Assembly (NCBI RefSeq): GCF_015711645.1
Contig: NZ_JABTEX010000003.1
Span: 186,001-250,000 of the forward strand
Length of the DNA stretch: 64,000 bases
Source of the DNA: Planomonospora sp. ID82291
GTDB lineage: Bacteria; Actinomycetota; Actinomycetes; Streptosporangiales; Streptosporangiaceae
Direction of reading: 5' to 3'
Both the position numbers and the translations under genes were made by a program. The first letter of the stretch is position 1; each line of letters opens with the position of its first letter. The notes beneath the pieces are model-generated. The model made no database searches, was not told the DNA's origin, and saw only the letters and a program-made list of their open reading frames with translations. Of this stretch, positions 17,918 through 26,916 are shown piece by piece.

Positions 17918-18676
17918 ATGGAACGGCTCACCGACCGGCGGATCCTGATCACCGGTGCGGCCTCCGGCATCGGCCGGGCGACGACGCTGCGCCTGCTCGC
18001 CGAGGGCGCCCGCGTGGTCGCCGCCGACATCGCCGAGGAGGGCCTGAAGGAGACCCTGGCCCTGGCCGGCACCGACCGCCTCACCGCCCGGGTGCTGGAC
18101 ATCGCCGACGAGGCCTCGGTGAACGCCGTCGTCGACGCGGCGGCGGCCGAGCTGGGCGGCCTGGACGCCCTGGTCAACACGGCGGCGATCCTGCGCGGCG
18201 CGCACACCCACGAGTGCTCGCTGGAACTGTGGAACCGCGTCATCGGGACCAACCTGACCGGCACCTTCCTGATGACCCGGGCGGCCCTGCCGTACCTGCT
18301 GGACAGCGGCAGGGGAGTGGTGGTCAACTTCAGCTCCACCGCCGCGTTCTTCGCCCACCCGCTCATGGCCGCCTACTCGGCCAGCAAGGGCGGGGTCTTC
18401 TCCTTCACCCACAGCATCGCCCAGGAGTACGCCAGGCAGGGGCTGCGCGCGGTGAACGTGGTCCCCGGCGGGATCCGCAGCGGCATCACCGACAACATCG
18501 GCGGGTCCGTGCCGAAGGACACCGACTGGGACATGTTCCTCAAACTCACCCCCGCCCTGCCGGGCGGCATGCCGGGGCCGGAGAAGGTGGCCGGGGTGGT
18601 GGCGATGCTGGTCTCCGACGACGGCGCGTTCATCACCGGCACCGAGATCCGGATCGACGGCGGCGCCCACCAGTAG
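17918..18676 (+). CDS. Short-chain dehydrogenase/reductase
   Basis: 252 residues, classical SDR: TGAASGIGRAT, VVAADIAEEG (NAD-type acidic residue), NFSSTAAFF with the catalytic Ser, YSASKGG with Tyr/Lys, and GTEIRIDGG at the end. The usual NNAG is NTAA here, a mild divergence from the family. A strong AGGAGGT precedes the ATG at 17918. Divergent from another SDR, with no other pathway gene nearby. Confidence 0.85.
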   Translation: MERLTDRRILITGAASGIGRATTLRLLAEGARVVAADIAEEGLKETLALAGTDRLTARVLDIADEASVNAVVDAAAAELGGLDALVNTAAILRGAHTHECSLELWNRVIGTNLTGTFLMTRAALPYLLDSGRGVVVNFSSTAAFFAHPLMAAYSASKGGVFSFTHSIAQEYARQGLRAVNVVPGGIRSGITDNIGGSVPKDTDWDMFLKLTPALPGGMPGPEKVAGVVAMLVSDDGAFITGTEIRIDGGAHQ

Positions 18677-18955
18677 CGGACGCCGTTCCGCCTACCGCAG
18701 AAGTCTCATGCAACGGCAGGGGAAATCAATCTGCAGGTTCATGCCCCCGATGTTTTGCTGAGATATTTTGAGCACCGAAGACATCCGCAAGCCGTTCGCC
18801 GCTTCTCGGCATGATCCACCAGGCCTTCCCTGCGCTCCACCCGCACCCGGAAACCGATCCGGCGAGCACGCGCGCCCGAGGGGCCACCATCGAGCCGCAA
18901 GGAACGCCTTTCGCCTGGTCGCTCCGTGCTCATCTTCGAGGGAGGCTTCATCCGG
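18677..18955. other. Promoter-containing intergenic region
   Basis: About 280 bases upstream of the OmpA lipoprotein. An AT-richer stretch around 18715-18780 (including GAGATATTTTGAG) is the likely promoter. No gene seen. Confidence 0.4.
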
Positions 18956-20545
18956 ATGCGCGCCCTTCGTGCAACCGCCTTGTTGCTCACCGCGGTCCTG
19001 GCCGGTGCGTGCGGGGCCGGGGAGACCCCGGCCGGGCGGGCGGGGGAACCCGCCGTCCCGCCGGTGAACACGCCCGCTCCCGCCCGGTACGTGACCGAGG
19101 GGACGGTCGGCTTCCACACGGCGGAACCCTTCACGATCGCCGTCATGCCGGTCGAGCGCCACCCCGGGCTCACGGTGCTCCGCATGGAGATCACGACCAC
19201 CGCCGACCGGAGCGCCAAGGGCGACTTCGGCTACGGTTCCGTGCCCAGCGACTTCGCCAGGTTCCGCCTGCTGGACCCGGTGGGCAGAAAGCTCTACAAC
19301 ACCCTGCGCGAGAAGGACGACAGCGGTGCGGCCTTCGGCACCAGGCACGTCCTGGCGACCTCCGGATATCCCGAGGACTTCACGCCCGGCGTGCGCTACC
19401 CGGTCGAGGTGTACTTCCCCCCGCTGCCCGGCGCCGTCGAAGCCGTGTCGGTCGTACCCGACATGCCGATCGGCCCCCTGACCGGCATCCCCGTCACCGA
19501 CGGCGACGCCGCTCCGGTCGCCAGGGAGCGGGACCCGTCCGCCGCGCCCACGTCCGGCCAGGTGTTCCGGTGGCCGGTGGTGCCGCCCTCCGGCGAGGTC
19601 TGGTCCTGGGTCACCGACCTGACCGAGCTGGTGGAGAGCCCGCAGAAGACCACCACGCAGGAGGGCCCCAGGGAGACCGTCGGCCTCCGCACCGACGTGC
19701 TGTTCGCCTTCGACGAGGCCACGCTGAATCCCACGGCGGCCGCCGTACTGGACGAGGTGGCCGCCGAGACCCGGCGGCGGGCCGACCCGGACGAACCTCC
19801 GATCACGATCACCGGCCACACCGACGACAGGGGAGACGAGTCCTACAACATGGACCTGTCGCTCGAACGGGCGCGGGCCGTCAGGGACCGTCTCGCCGCC
19901 AGGCTCGGCGCCGGCTACCGGTACAGGACCGAGGGCAAGGGCGAGACCGCGCCGATCGCCGAGAACAGGAAGCCGGACGGCGGTGACGACCCCGCCGGGC
20001 GGGCCCGCAACCGGCGGGTGGAGGTCTCCTACACGATCAAACAGCAGGGGCCGGACACGACCGCGACCGCCCCTGCCGCCGGAGACGTGCGCGGCTCCGC
20101 CCTGGCCCCCGCGCCCTTCCGCGCGACCCCGGGGCCCGCGGCGGCGCACTTCGACTGGACGCTTCACGGAACAGAGCAGGCGATGGGGGTGGACGTGTTG
20201 CCCCTCTACCGCGACGGCGCCTACCTGGTGGCCTCCTTCGACATCACCAACCAGCGGCAGGAGGGCTTCACCCTGGTGGCCCCCCAGCCGTTCGGCAGGT
20301 GGGGGCACGAGTTCTCCGCCGGGGCGAATCTCAGCGCGTTCACTCTGCTGGACCCGCAGACCCAGACCCGGTACCACCCGGTGAAGGCGCACGGCTTCTT
20401 CGTCGAGAACGCGGTGCCCGCGCTGGATCCCGGCGAGGTCAGCCGCGCCTACGTCTACTTCCCGGCGCCTCCCGATGATCGCACCTCCATGACCGTGGAG
20501 GTGGCCGGCGGCTCGGCGTACCCCGGCATCCCGATCAGTCGCTGA
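18956..20545 (+). CDS. Lipoprotein with an OmpA-type peptidoglycan-binding domain
   Basis: 529 residues. A signal with lipobox (TAVLAGAC, Cys near residue 19) anchors it outside the membrane. A beta-rich domain covers about residues 45-185, the OmpA/MotB domain about 235-365 (FAFDEATLNPTAAAVL, TITGHTDDRGDESYN, ERARAVRDRL, ARNRRVEVSY), and a second beta-rich domain resembling the first follows (about 400-525). The OmpA part binds peptidoglycan. Having a similar non-OmpA domain on both sides is unusual. GGGAGG precedes the ATG at 18956. Confidence 0.8.
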   Translation: MRALRATALLLTAVLAGACGAGETPAGRAGEPAVPPVNTPAPARYVTEGTVGFHTAEPFTIAVMPVERHPGLTVLRMEITTTADRSAKGDFGYGSVPSDFARFRLLDPVGRKLYNTLREKDDSGAAFGTRHVLATSGYPEDFTPGVRYPVEVYFPPLPGAVEAVSVVPDMPIGPLTGIPVTDGDAAPVARERDPSAAPTSGQVFRWPVVPPSGEVWSWVTDLTELVESPQKTTTQEGPRETVGLRTDVLFAFDEATLNPTAAAVLDEVAAETRRRADPDEPPITITGHTDDRGDESYNMDLSLERARAVRDRLAARLGAGYRYRTEGKGETAPIAENRKPDGGDDPAGRARNRRVEVSYTIKQQGPDTTATAPAAGDVRGSALAPAPFRATPGPAAAHFDWTLHGTEQAMGVDVLPLYRDGAYLVASFDITNQRQEGFTLVAPQPFGRWGHEFSAGANLSAFTLLDPQTQTRYHPVKAHGFFVENAVPALDPGEVSRAYVYFPAPPDDRTSMTVEVAGGSAYPGIPISR

Positions 20546-20652
20546 CGGTCTCGCCCCGCCGCCGGGGCACGGAGCCGGGCCGCCTCCAGCGGGTCGAGAC
20601 GGCGGACGTCATCGGCGCATGGCGCGTGTCCGCCCGCTCGGGGCAGTCCTCC

Positions 20653-20904
20653 TCATCGGCCGGTCCCGTCCACCGGAGCCGGGTCCGGATCCTCGGCAGG
20701 CCCCTTCCCGCCGCCGGTCCGGGCGAGAGGAGGCTCGGGCGCCCCGAGCAGGGAAGCGCCGAGGGCGGTCGTCACGTACACGACGGCACGCCCGGACCGT
20801 TCACGCGCCACCAGTCCGCTCTCGCGCAGCACCCGGAGGTGCTGCGTTGCTCGGTCCGCCAGTGGGCTCCCTGCAGCAGCCGGCCACTGCGCCAGCGCAG
20901 GGCT
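20653..20904 (-). pseudogene. Decayed ArsR-type regulator fragment
   Basis: On the minus strand a frame encodes ATQHLRVLRESGLVARERSG and AVVYVTT, clearly like the recognition helix and wing of ArsR/HTH_20 regulators, but the N-terminal helices expected before it are absent or scrambled and no start fits. Interpreted as a broken gene. Confidence 0.4.
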
Positions 20905-20945
20905 AAAAGCTGTCACGGTGAGGCCCGGTGCCGGAGGATCCCGGC

Positions 20946-21280
20946 ATGACATCGGATGCGACACCGGCGGCCTGACCGCCGCGCACATCATCGGCCGGGC
21001 CGGGGCGCTTCCCGCGCTGCTGGCCGGACTCGCGGTGAACGCCGCAGTCTTCGTGCGGGCTGGTGGCGCACGCGTTCGGGCTGCGCGCGCCGTACCCCGT
21101 CGCAGGCGTGCTGCGCGGGATCGCCTTGCTGATCGCGATGCCCGTCCTGATTCGCGCTCTCCGGAATCAGAGCCGGGCGCCGGCCGCGGTCGGCGTGGCT
21201 TCGGCCGTTGGAGGACGCTGTTGGCGAACATCTGCGGTTCGACCGTGTACTGCGGCTGCTCGGCGGCGTCGCCGGTGAGG
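20946..21280 (+). pseudogene. Decayed small membrane protein, frameshifted
   Basis: Two hydrophobic segments read in different frames: GALPALLAGLAVNAAVFVRA in the first and HAFGLRAPYPVAGVLRGIAL in the next, joined near 21055 by an apparent frameshift. An ATG at 20946 is followed early by a stop. This looks like a broken two- to three-helix protein once divergent from the ArsR fragment. Confidence 0.35.
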
Positions 21281-21303
21281 AGCGCGGCCGAGTCCGCGGT
21301 GGA

Positions 21304-22707
21304 TCAGGAAGGGGAGAAGGAGCCTGAAGGCGGCTGCGAAGGCAGTCCGACCTCGACGGCCGTGCCCTCGCCCGGAGCGCTGCGGATCCGTGCCGACCCT
21401 CCGTGGGCGTGAGCGATCGCCGCCACGATCGGCAGTCCGAGCCCGCTCCCGGACGACCCGCCGCGGCCGGCCGGCGCCACCCGGTAGAAGCGGTCGAAGG
21501 CCCGGTCGAGAGCCTCGGGCCCCATGCCGGGCCCCCGGTCGACGACCTCGATGACCGCCCCGTCCGCCGAGGTTCGCAGGACGATGCGAGCCGGCGTCCG
21601 GGGCGGTGTGTGCGCGCGGACGTTGCCGAGCAGGTTGGCGAGGATCTGCCGGACGGCGTCCTCGTCGGCGACCAGCGTGCACACCGCCGGCGCGTCGAGC
21701 GTGATCGGCCGGTCGGGTTCCACGGTCAGGGCGTCGGCCACCGAGTCGGCCGCGACCCGGCGGAGGTCGACGGGGCCCGGCTGCAGCCGGGGTTCCTGAT
21801 CCAGGCGGGCGAGGTAGAGGAGACCGTCGATGATCTTCGCCATCCGGGCCGCCTCTTCGTCGGCCCGCCGCACCGCGTCCGGGCGGCCTTCCGGGGTCAC
21901 GATGCCCTGGCGCAGCAGCTGCAGGTAGCCGCGGACCGAGGTCAGCGGGGTCCGCAGCTCGTGGGAGGCGTCGGCGACGAACCGCCTCAGGCGCTCCTCC
22001 GACCTGGCGCGGGCCGACAGGGCGCTTTCGATGCGGGCCAGCATCCCGTTGACGGCCTGTGCGAGCCTGCCCGCCTCGGTCCGGGGCGAGGTCTCCGGCA
22101 CCCGGCGGCTCAGGTCGCCGTCGGCGATGGCCCCTGCCGTGTCCGCGATCCGGTCCAGCGGCCGCAGCCCGCGGATGATGGACAGCCGGGCGGCGGACGA
22201 GAGCACGAGCAGGACGGCCAGCGCGGTCAGCGACTCCACCAGGAGCAGCCGTACGACGGCGTCGCGCACCGGCTGGAGGGGCAGCGCGACGACCGCCCGG
22301 ACACGGCCGCCGGGGCCGGTGAACGAGACGGTCCGGTACCGTCCGGCAGCACCGGTGTCGATCGTCTCGGGAGCCGAGCTCCCCCCGGCGGGTGGAACGG
22401 GTGCCCGCTCCAGGAGCGCGCCCGGCCGTAACCCGCCGGTGAACGCGGTGCCCGTGATCACCCCGTCCTCGCGACGGAGCTCCACCAGGTACTCGGTCGG
22501 GGCGATGGCCGTGCGCAGCAGTTCGACCCGGTCGGCGCCCGCCAGCAGCGGGCTCTGGCGCGCGATCGACGCGGCCCCCTGGAGCTGATCGTCGATCCGG
22601 CCGACCAGATGGGAGCGCAACGCGAACACGCTGGCCGCGCCGGTGACCGTCAGCGCCAGCGCGGTCAGCGCCACCATGAGGAGCAGCAGCCGGACGCGCA
22701 GCGTCAT
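21304..22707 (-). CDS. Membrane sensor histidine kinase
   Basis: 467 residues. Two membrane segments (about residues 5-28 and 150-172) flank an external sensor domain; HAMP follows (LRPLDRIADTAGAIADGDLS), then the phospho-acceptor ASHELRTPLTSVRGYLQLL, the N-box ILANLLGNVRAHT, and G-boxes DRGPGMG and GSGLGLPIV. It phosphorylates the regulator encoded upstream; start and stop overlap by four bases (ATGA). The signal it senses is unknown. Confidence 0.9.
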   Translation of the reverse strand: MTLRVRLLLLMVALTALALTVTGAASVFALRSHLVGRIDDQLQGAASIARQSPLLAGADRVELLRTAIAPTEYLVELRREDGVITGTAFTGGLRPGALLERAPVPPAGGSSAPETIDTGAAGRYRTVSFTGPGGRVRAVVALPLQPVRDAVVRLLLVESLTALAVLLVLSSAARLSIIRGLRPLDRIADTAGAIADGDLSRRVPETSPRTEAGRLAQAVNGMLARIESALSARARSEERLRRFVADASHELRTPLTSVRGYLQLLRQGIVTPEGRPDAVRRADEEAARMAKIIDGLLYLARLDQEPRLQPGPVDLRRVAADSVADALTVEPDRPITLDAPAVCTLVADEDAVRQILANLLGNVRAHTPPRTPARIVLRTSADGAVIEVVDRGPGMGPEALDRAFDRFYRVAPAGRGGSSGSGLGLPIVAAIAHAHGGSARIRSAPGEGTAVEVGLPSQPPSGSFSPS

Positions 22708-23408
22708 CCCGGCCTCCGCCCGGGAGCGCGCATGATGTAGCCGAAGCCCCGCTGGGTGTGGATGAGCGGCGGTCCCAGCGGGTCGAGCTTGCGCCGCAGG
22801 TAACCGACGTAGGTGTCCACCACGGTGGACATCCCGCTGTAGTCGTAGTCCCATACCGCGTCCAGGATCTGGGCGCGGGAGAGCACCCGGCCCTCGTTGG
22901 CCATCAGGAAGCGCAGGAGCTTGAACTCCGTCGGCGACAGCCGCAGCGGAACGCCGTTCCGGCTCGCCTGGCAGGTGTCCTCGTCGAGTTCCGCGTCCCC
23001 CACGCGCAGCGTGGCCGATCCGGGCCGGTCCGGGGCCGTCCCGACCCGTCTCAGGACGGCCCGGACGCGCGCCAGCAGTTCGTCCAGGGCGAAGGGCTTG
23101 GTGATGTAGTCGTCCCCGCCGTAGGTCAGCCCCGACACCAGGTCGGAACGGGAGTCTCGGGCGGTCAGGAACACGATCCCGGACCGGTGGCCCCGGGCCC
23201 GCAGGTCCCTGCACACGCTCAGCCCGTCGGCGTCGGGCAGCACCAGGTCGAGGACGATCAGCGCGGGCGCGTAGGCCTCGGCCTTGGCCAGCGCCTCCAC
23301 GCCTGTGGCCGCGGTGGCCACCTCGAACCCGTGGAACTCCAGCACCGTCGTCAGGACGTCCCGGATGTTGGGCTCGTCGTCCACCACGAGGATCTTCTCT
23401 GCAACCAT
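22704..23408 (-). CDS. OmpR/PhoB-family response regulator
   Basis: 234 residues. The receiver domain has ILVVDDEPN, the phospho-acceptor Asp in LIVLDLVLPDADG, and FLTARDS and DDYITKPF; the C-terminal winged helix has LSPTEFKLLRFLM and STVVDTYVGYLRRKLD. First gene of the pair with the kinase. ATG at 23408 begins MVAEKILVVDD; upstream Met codons would add unlikely residues. The gene faces away from the propeller protein at 23589, which could be a target, but that is inference. Confidence 0.9.
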   Translation of the reverse strand: MVAEKILVVDDEPNIRDVLTTVLEFHGFEVATAATGVEALAKAEAYAPALIVLDLVLPDADGLSVCRDLRARGHRSGIVFLTARDSRSDLVSGLTYGGDDYITKPFALDELLARVRAVLRRVGTAPDRPGSATLRVGDAELDEDTCQASRNGVPLRLSPTEFKLLRFLMANEGRVLSRAQILDAVWDYDYSGMSTVVDTYVGYLRRKLDPLGPPLIHTQRGFGYIMRAPGRRPG

Positions 23409-23588
23409 GACGCCCCCATGAAACCAGTGATTCATGGGAGAACGATGTGAGCTCGCGCCGAGGACGCGTGCAGGACGCGGAGCGGATCCCCCGCGGGGCC
23501 CGGCCACAGGCGATCCGCGACGACCTCACACGGAACTCCGGTGTTCCTCCCATGAGACGCACATCGCGGTCTGCTGGACTCCCGTGCC

Positions 23589-25526
23589 ATGAGATCCCTC
23601 CCCCCTCCGCCGGGCCGGCGTCCGGCCACAGGCGTCGCGCTGCTGGCCGGAGCCCTTTTACTGAGCACCGGTGCCGCCCGCCCCGTTCCGGCCGAGCTCG
23701 TCGCCGCCACGCGCGGCTCGATCGAGACCCCGCCGGTCCAGCCCCCGCCCTTCGAACCGGTCGAGGTCGACCGGGAGATCGCGCTGCCGGCCGGGGTGCG
23801 GCTGTCGTCCTCCCAGGGCGTCAAGCTCGCCCCGGACGGCCGGCACCTGGTCATGGGCATCGTCTACCGGGGCGAGGAGCAGGTCGGCGTGATGCTGCCG
23901 GACGGCTCCGGCTTCTCCTGCGTCACCTGCGGCAGGCTGAAGACCGCGCGCGGCACCGAGATCTTTCCCGACGGCGGGAAACTGTGGGTGGAGCGGGTTC
24001 CGGCAGGCTCCGGCGCGCCCGGCGCCAGCGGCGGGACCGGCGACATCCACTACTCGGTGCTGGAGTGCGCGCCCAGCGTCTACGACTGCCGGACGTCGGA
24101 ACTCGTCCCCGTCCGCTTCCCCGTCCCCGGTCTCAAGCAGGGCGCCCAGAACCGCGCCGTCCAGATCCACCCGGACGGGCGGCACCTGCGATGGACGGAG
24201 GTCCGCGCCCTCGAAGGCGCCCGCATGACCATCGGGCGGCTGGAGCGGCGCGCGGACCGCTACGTCGTGACCGGGCCGCGCGTGGCCAACCCCGCCTTCA
24301 CACTGGGCGACGATCCCGCGGACTGGGTCGCGGCGGGCAGCTACTACGAGGCCGGGCAGTGGCTCGACGGCGGCAGGACCTTGAAGATCGGCGCCACCGG
24401 CAGCGCCCTGAACTACGACATCTTCACCCTCGATCTGGCGACCGGCGAACGCCGCCGGATCACCACCGACACCGACTACAACGAGGGCACCGACGGCTCG
24501 CCCGACGACCGCTGGCTGGCCTACACCTCGGCCCGCGGCCTGGACCGCATGGACGTCTTCACCCAGCTGCGGCGACCGCCGTTCATCGACATGGCGTCCT
24601 TCGCCCAGATCGGCCGTGTCGGGCTGTGGAACAACCGCCGGTGCATGAACGAGCGCTGGCTCATGGACCGCGAAGGCCAGCGCGGCACCTACGGCGGCCA
24701 GCCCGTCATCACCGAGGACGCGTGGGCCATCCGCTCCTGGTCGTGGTACCCCGACGGCACCCGCGCCCTGATCGCCGAAGAGCACGTCACCCCGCGGACG
24801 GGGACGGCCGGCCACCGGCCGGACATCCGCGTCCGGGTCCTGCGCCTCCCCTCCCGCACGCCGACCGAGCCGACCCCCGTCGTCGACCTCGACGACATCG
24901 ACCTGGCCAGGTCCACGGTTCCCGCCGGCGACTACACGGCGGTCGCCGCACGCCAGGTCCGCGGCGAGGTGGTGCACGGCGAGCACTCCGGAACCGCGGA
25001 GCCGACCTTCACCGGCACCTTCCTGGCCGGGCGGTGGGCGGTCCGCTACGAGCGGTATTCCGATGACGGGCGCAGCTTCGTCACCGGCACCGAGTCGCTG
25101 ACGACTCCGCTGGCGTCGTCGGTCGCGACCTGGAAGGCCGACCTGAAGGTCACCGGACGCGACAACGGGTACCTGCGCGGTGACCTGACCGTCCGGCGGC
25201 CCGCCACGTTCAGCGGCACCGTCGAGAGCGAGGTCAACGGCAGGCGGCTCGAAGGCGTCCCCACCCAGGCCGACTGCCCCGGCATCCAGCAGCCGCGGCT
25301 CTCCGTGACCCGCGCGGGCACCGGCCCCGGCGACACCGTCCGGGTCCGGGTCACCGCCCAGGTCGCCGAGGATCCCGTCCCCCGCCCCGTCCGCGACGCG
25401 CGGGTGACGGCCCAGGGCGCCACCGTGCGCACGGACGGCGACGGCCACGCCCTCGTTCCCGCGACCGCCCGGAGCGTGGCCGCCGCCGCGGGCGGCTTCA
25501 AACCGGCCGTCCTCCCGCTTCCCTGA
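23589..25526 (+). CDS. Secreted TolB/PD40-like beta-propeller protein
   Basis: 645 residues with a cleavable signal (TGVALLAGALLLSTGAA). The body (about 50-400) has propeller-blade repeats of the PD40 type (VKLAPDGRHLVMGI, VQIHPDGRHLRWTE, DGSPDDRWLAYTS, WYPDGTRALIA). The C-terminal 200 residues form a separate domain (FTGTFLAGRWAVRYERYSDD) followed by an Ig-like or carboxypeptidase-regulatory-like fold. No catalytic motif was recognised. The C-terminal domain is duplicated immediately downstream. Function unknown; an extracellular binding or scaffold role is possible. Confidence 0.7.
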   Translation: MRSLPPPPGRRPATGVALLAGALLLSTGAARPVPAELVAATRGSIETPPVQPPPFEPVEVDREIALPAGVRLSSSQGVKLAPDGRHLVMGIVYRGEEQVGVMLPDGSGFSCVTCGRLKTARGTEIFPDGGKLWVERVPAGSGAPGASGGTGDIHYSVLECAPSVYDCRTSELVPVRFPVPGLKQGAQNRAVQIHPDGRHLRWTEVRALEGARMTIGRLERRADRYVVTGPRVANPAFTLGDDPADWVAAGSYYEAGQWLDGGRTLKIGATGSALNYDIFTLDLATGERRRITTDTDYNEGTDGSPDDRWLAYTSARGLDRMDVFTQLRRPPFIDMASFAQIGRVGLWNNRRCMNERWLMDREGQRGTYGGQPVITEDAWAIRSWSWYPDGTRALIAEEHVTPRTGTAGHRPDIRVRVLRLPSRTPTEPTPVVDLDDIDLARSTVPAGDYTAVAARQVRGEVVHGEHSGTAEPTFTGTFLAGRWAVRYERYSDDGRSFVTGTESLTTPLASSVATWKADLKVTGRDNGYLRGDLTVRRPATFSGTVESEVNGRRLEGVPTQADCPGIQQPRLSVTRAGTGPGDTVRVRVTAQVAEDPVPRPVRDARVTAQGATVRTDGDGHALVPATARSVAAAAGGFKPAVLPLP

Positions 25527-25541
25527 CACCCAGGAGCCGTC

Positions 25542-26182
25542 ATGCGACCACGACACCGCCCGCGCATCGGCCGCACGGCCGTCGCGGGGATCCTCCTCAC
25601 CGCCCTGGCCGCGTGGCCCCAGCCGGGCGCCTTCTCCGATTCACCGGCACCTTCCTGGCCGGGAGATGGGAGGTCCGCTACGACCGCTACTCCGACGACG
25701 GCCGGACCTTCCTCACCGGCACCGAGTCCCTCACCACGCCCGGTCCCACGCTCCTCGGCATCTGGCGGGCCGACCTCCAGGCGACCGGACGCCATTCCGG
25801 CCGCCTGCGAGGCGAGCTCACCGTCACCAGGCCGGCGAAGGTCACGGGCACGGTCACCAGCGACGTGGACGGCGTGCGCTCCAGCGGGCTGCCCACCCAG
25901 GCCGACTGCCCCGGCACGAAGCAGCCGCCGCTGATCCTCGGTCCCATCCGGATCGGCGATCCCGCGAACGGAAGGATCCCCCTCACCGTCGAGGTCACCG
26001 CCAGGGTCCCGGAGGATCCGACGCTCCGCCCGGTGACGGGCGCAACCGTCACGGTCGGCGGCGCCCAGGCCACCACCGACGATCAGGGCGTCGCTCGGCT
26101 CGTCCTCCCCGCAGGCGAAAGACTCCGCCTCACCGCCGCGGCGGGAGGCTTCCGCCCGGTATCCACCGAGCTGGGAGAGTGA
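25542..26182 (+). pseudogene. Truncated, frameshifted copy of the propeller protein
   Basis: AGGAG precedes an ATG at 25542 that opens a good signal peptide (TAVAGILLTALAAW). That frame soon becomes nonsense, while from about 25630 a different frame encodes FTGTFLAGRWEVRYDRYSDD, nearly the same as the C-terminal domain of the gene just upstream, through to the stop at 26182. The propeller portion is missing. The best explanation is duplication, then a deletion of roughly 1.4 kb that joined the two ends out of frame. A start inside (25613) could make a cytoplasmic stub. Confidence 0.6.
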
Positions 26183-26484
26183 GCCGGCGCCGTCCACCGG
26201 ACGGCTCTCCTCGCGAGGGACGGTACCGCTTCCCGTCCCGGCCTCGGCCGCCGCTGGGACGTCCCGATGCCCTCATGTCAGGCGGGCGCGGTCGCCGCTG
26301 CTCAGTGGTCTTGTACAGACAACAACAACTCTGTCCTGTAATCGGACAGAACGCAGGTTTCGGTGGATTCGGCGGGCGGGTATCGCTCTCCTGCGTCCGG
26401 TCGCCGCCTCGCCCGAAGCCGACCGGGACGGACACCGGATGCGGTCCGGGTCCCGGCCGAACCAGAACGAGAGAAGGAAGTCCC
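26183..26484. promoter_or_regulatory. Intergenic region with an inverted repeat
   Basis: About 300 bases. Around 26310-26350 the sequence is AT-richer and holds CTGTCC-TGTAATC-GGACAG (26331-26349), a possible operator or hairpin for the downstream small secreted protein. Nothing else stood out. Confidence 0.4.
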
Positions 26485-26850
26485 ATGGGCAGGATGTCGC
26501 GCATCACCCTCTTCGGGATCACCATGACGGCGCTGGCTTTCCAGCTCCCCGCCGCGGCCGCGGCGGGGGCCGGTGCCTCCTGCCACGGGAAGAGCCCGCT
26601 TCGCCACCTGTGCGGAAGCGACGGTCCCGCCCCCGGGACGGCGACCGGCCGCGGTCCCGAAAGCGGTCCCGAAAGCGGTCCCGGCCGCGGGGCGGGGACC
26701 GGCGGCGCTCCCGCCTCCGGTACGCAGGGCGCCGATGAGGGGCGGGACGCCGGCGGGGAGCAGGACGACGACGAGCCCACCAGCCGCAGCGGCGACGACT
26801 TCTACGATTCGTCGTCCACCACGGCGGGTCCGGACCGCGCCTCCAACTGA
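26485..26850 (+). CDS. Small secreted acidic protein
   Basis: 121 residues: a signal peptide (ITLFGITMTALAFQLPAAAAA), two cysteines (ASCHGKS and HLCGSD) that could form a disulfide, then a Gly/Pro/Ser-rich low-complexity tail with GPESGPESGP and an acidic Ser-rich end. AAGGAAG precedes the ATG. No family recognised. Confidence 0.6.
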   Translation: MGRMSRITLFGITMTALAFQLPAAAAAGAGASCHGKSPLRHLCGSDGPAPGTATGRGPESGPESGPGRGAGTGGAPASGTQGADEGRDAGGEQDDDEPTSRSGDDFYDSSSTTAGPDRASN

Positions 26851-26871
26851 CCCCTCTCCCGAGGCGGCCGT

Positions 26872-26899
26872 GGCGGGGCGTCGCAGGTCTCGCCCCGCC
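26872..26899. terminator. Bidirectional terminator candidate
   Basis: Nine-base arms GGCGGGGCG and CGCCCCGCC with a 10-base loop in the 66-base gap between two convergent genes. It could end the left arm of the metallophore cluster and the small secreted protein gene. Confidence 0.6.
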
Positions 26900-26916
26900 G
26901 AGGCGGCCGGGGCCGG

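Noticed and set aside
22708-23562. Histidine kinase extended to a 752-residue protein
   Set aside because: The extension is the out-of-frame shadow of the response regulator gene, which has all receiver and winged-helix motifs.
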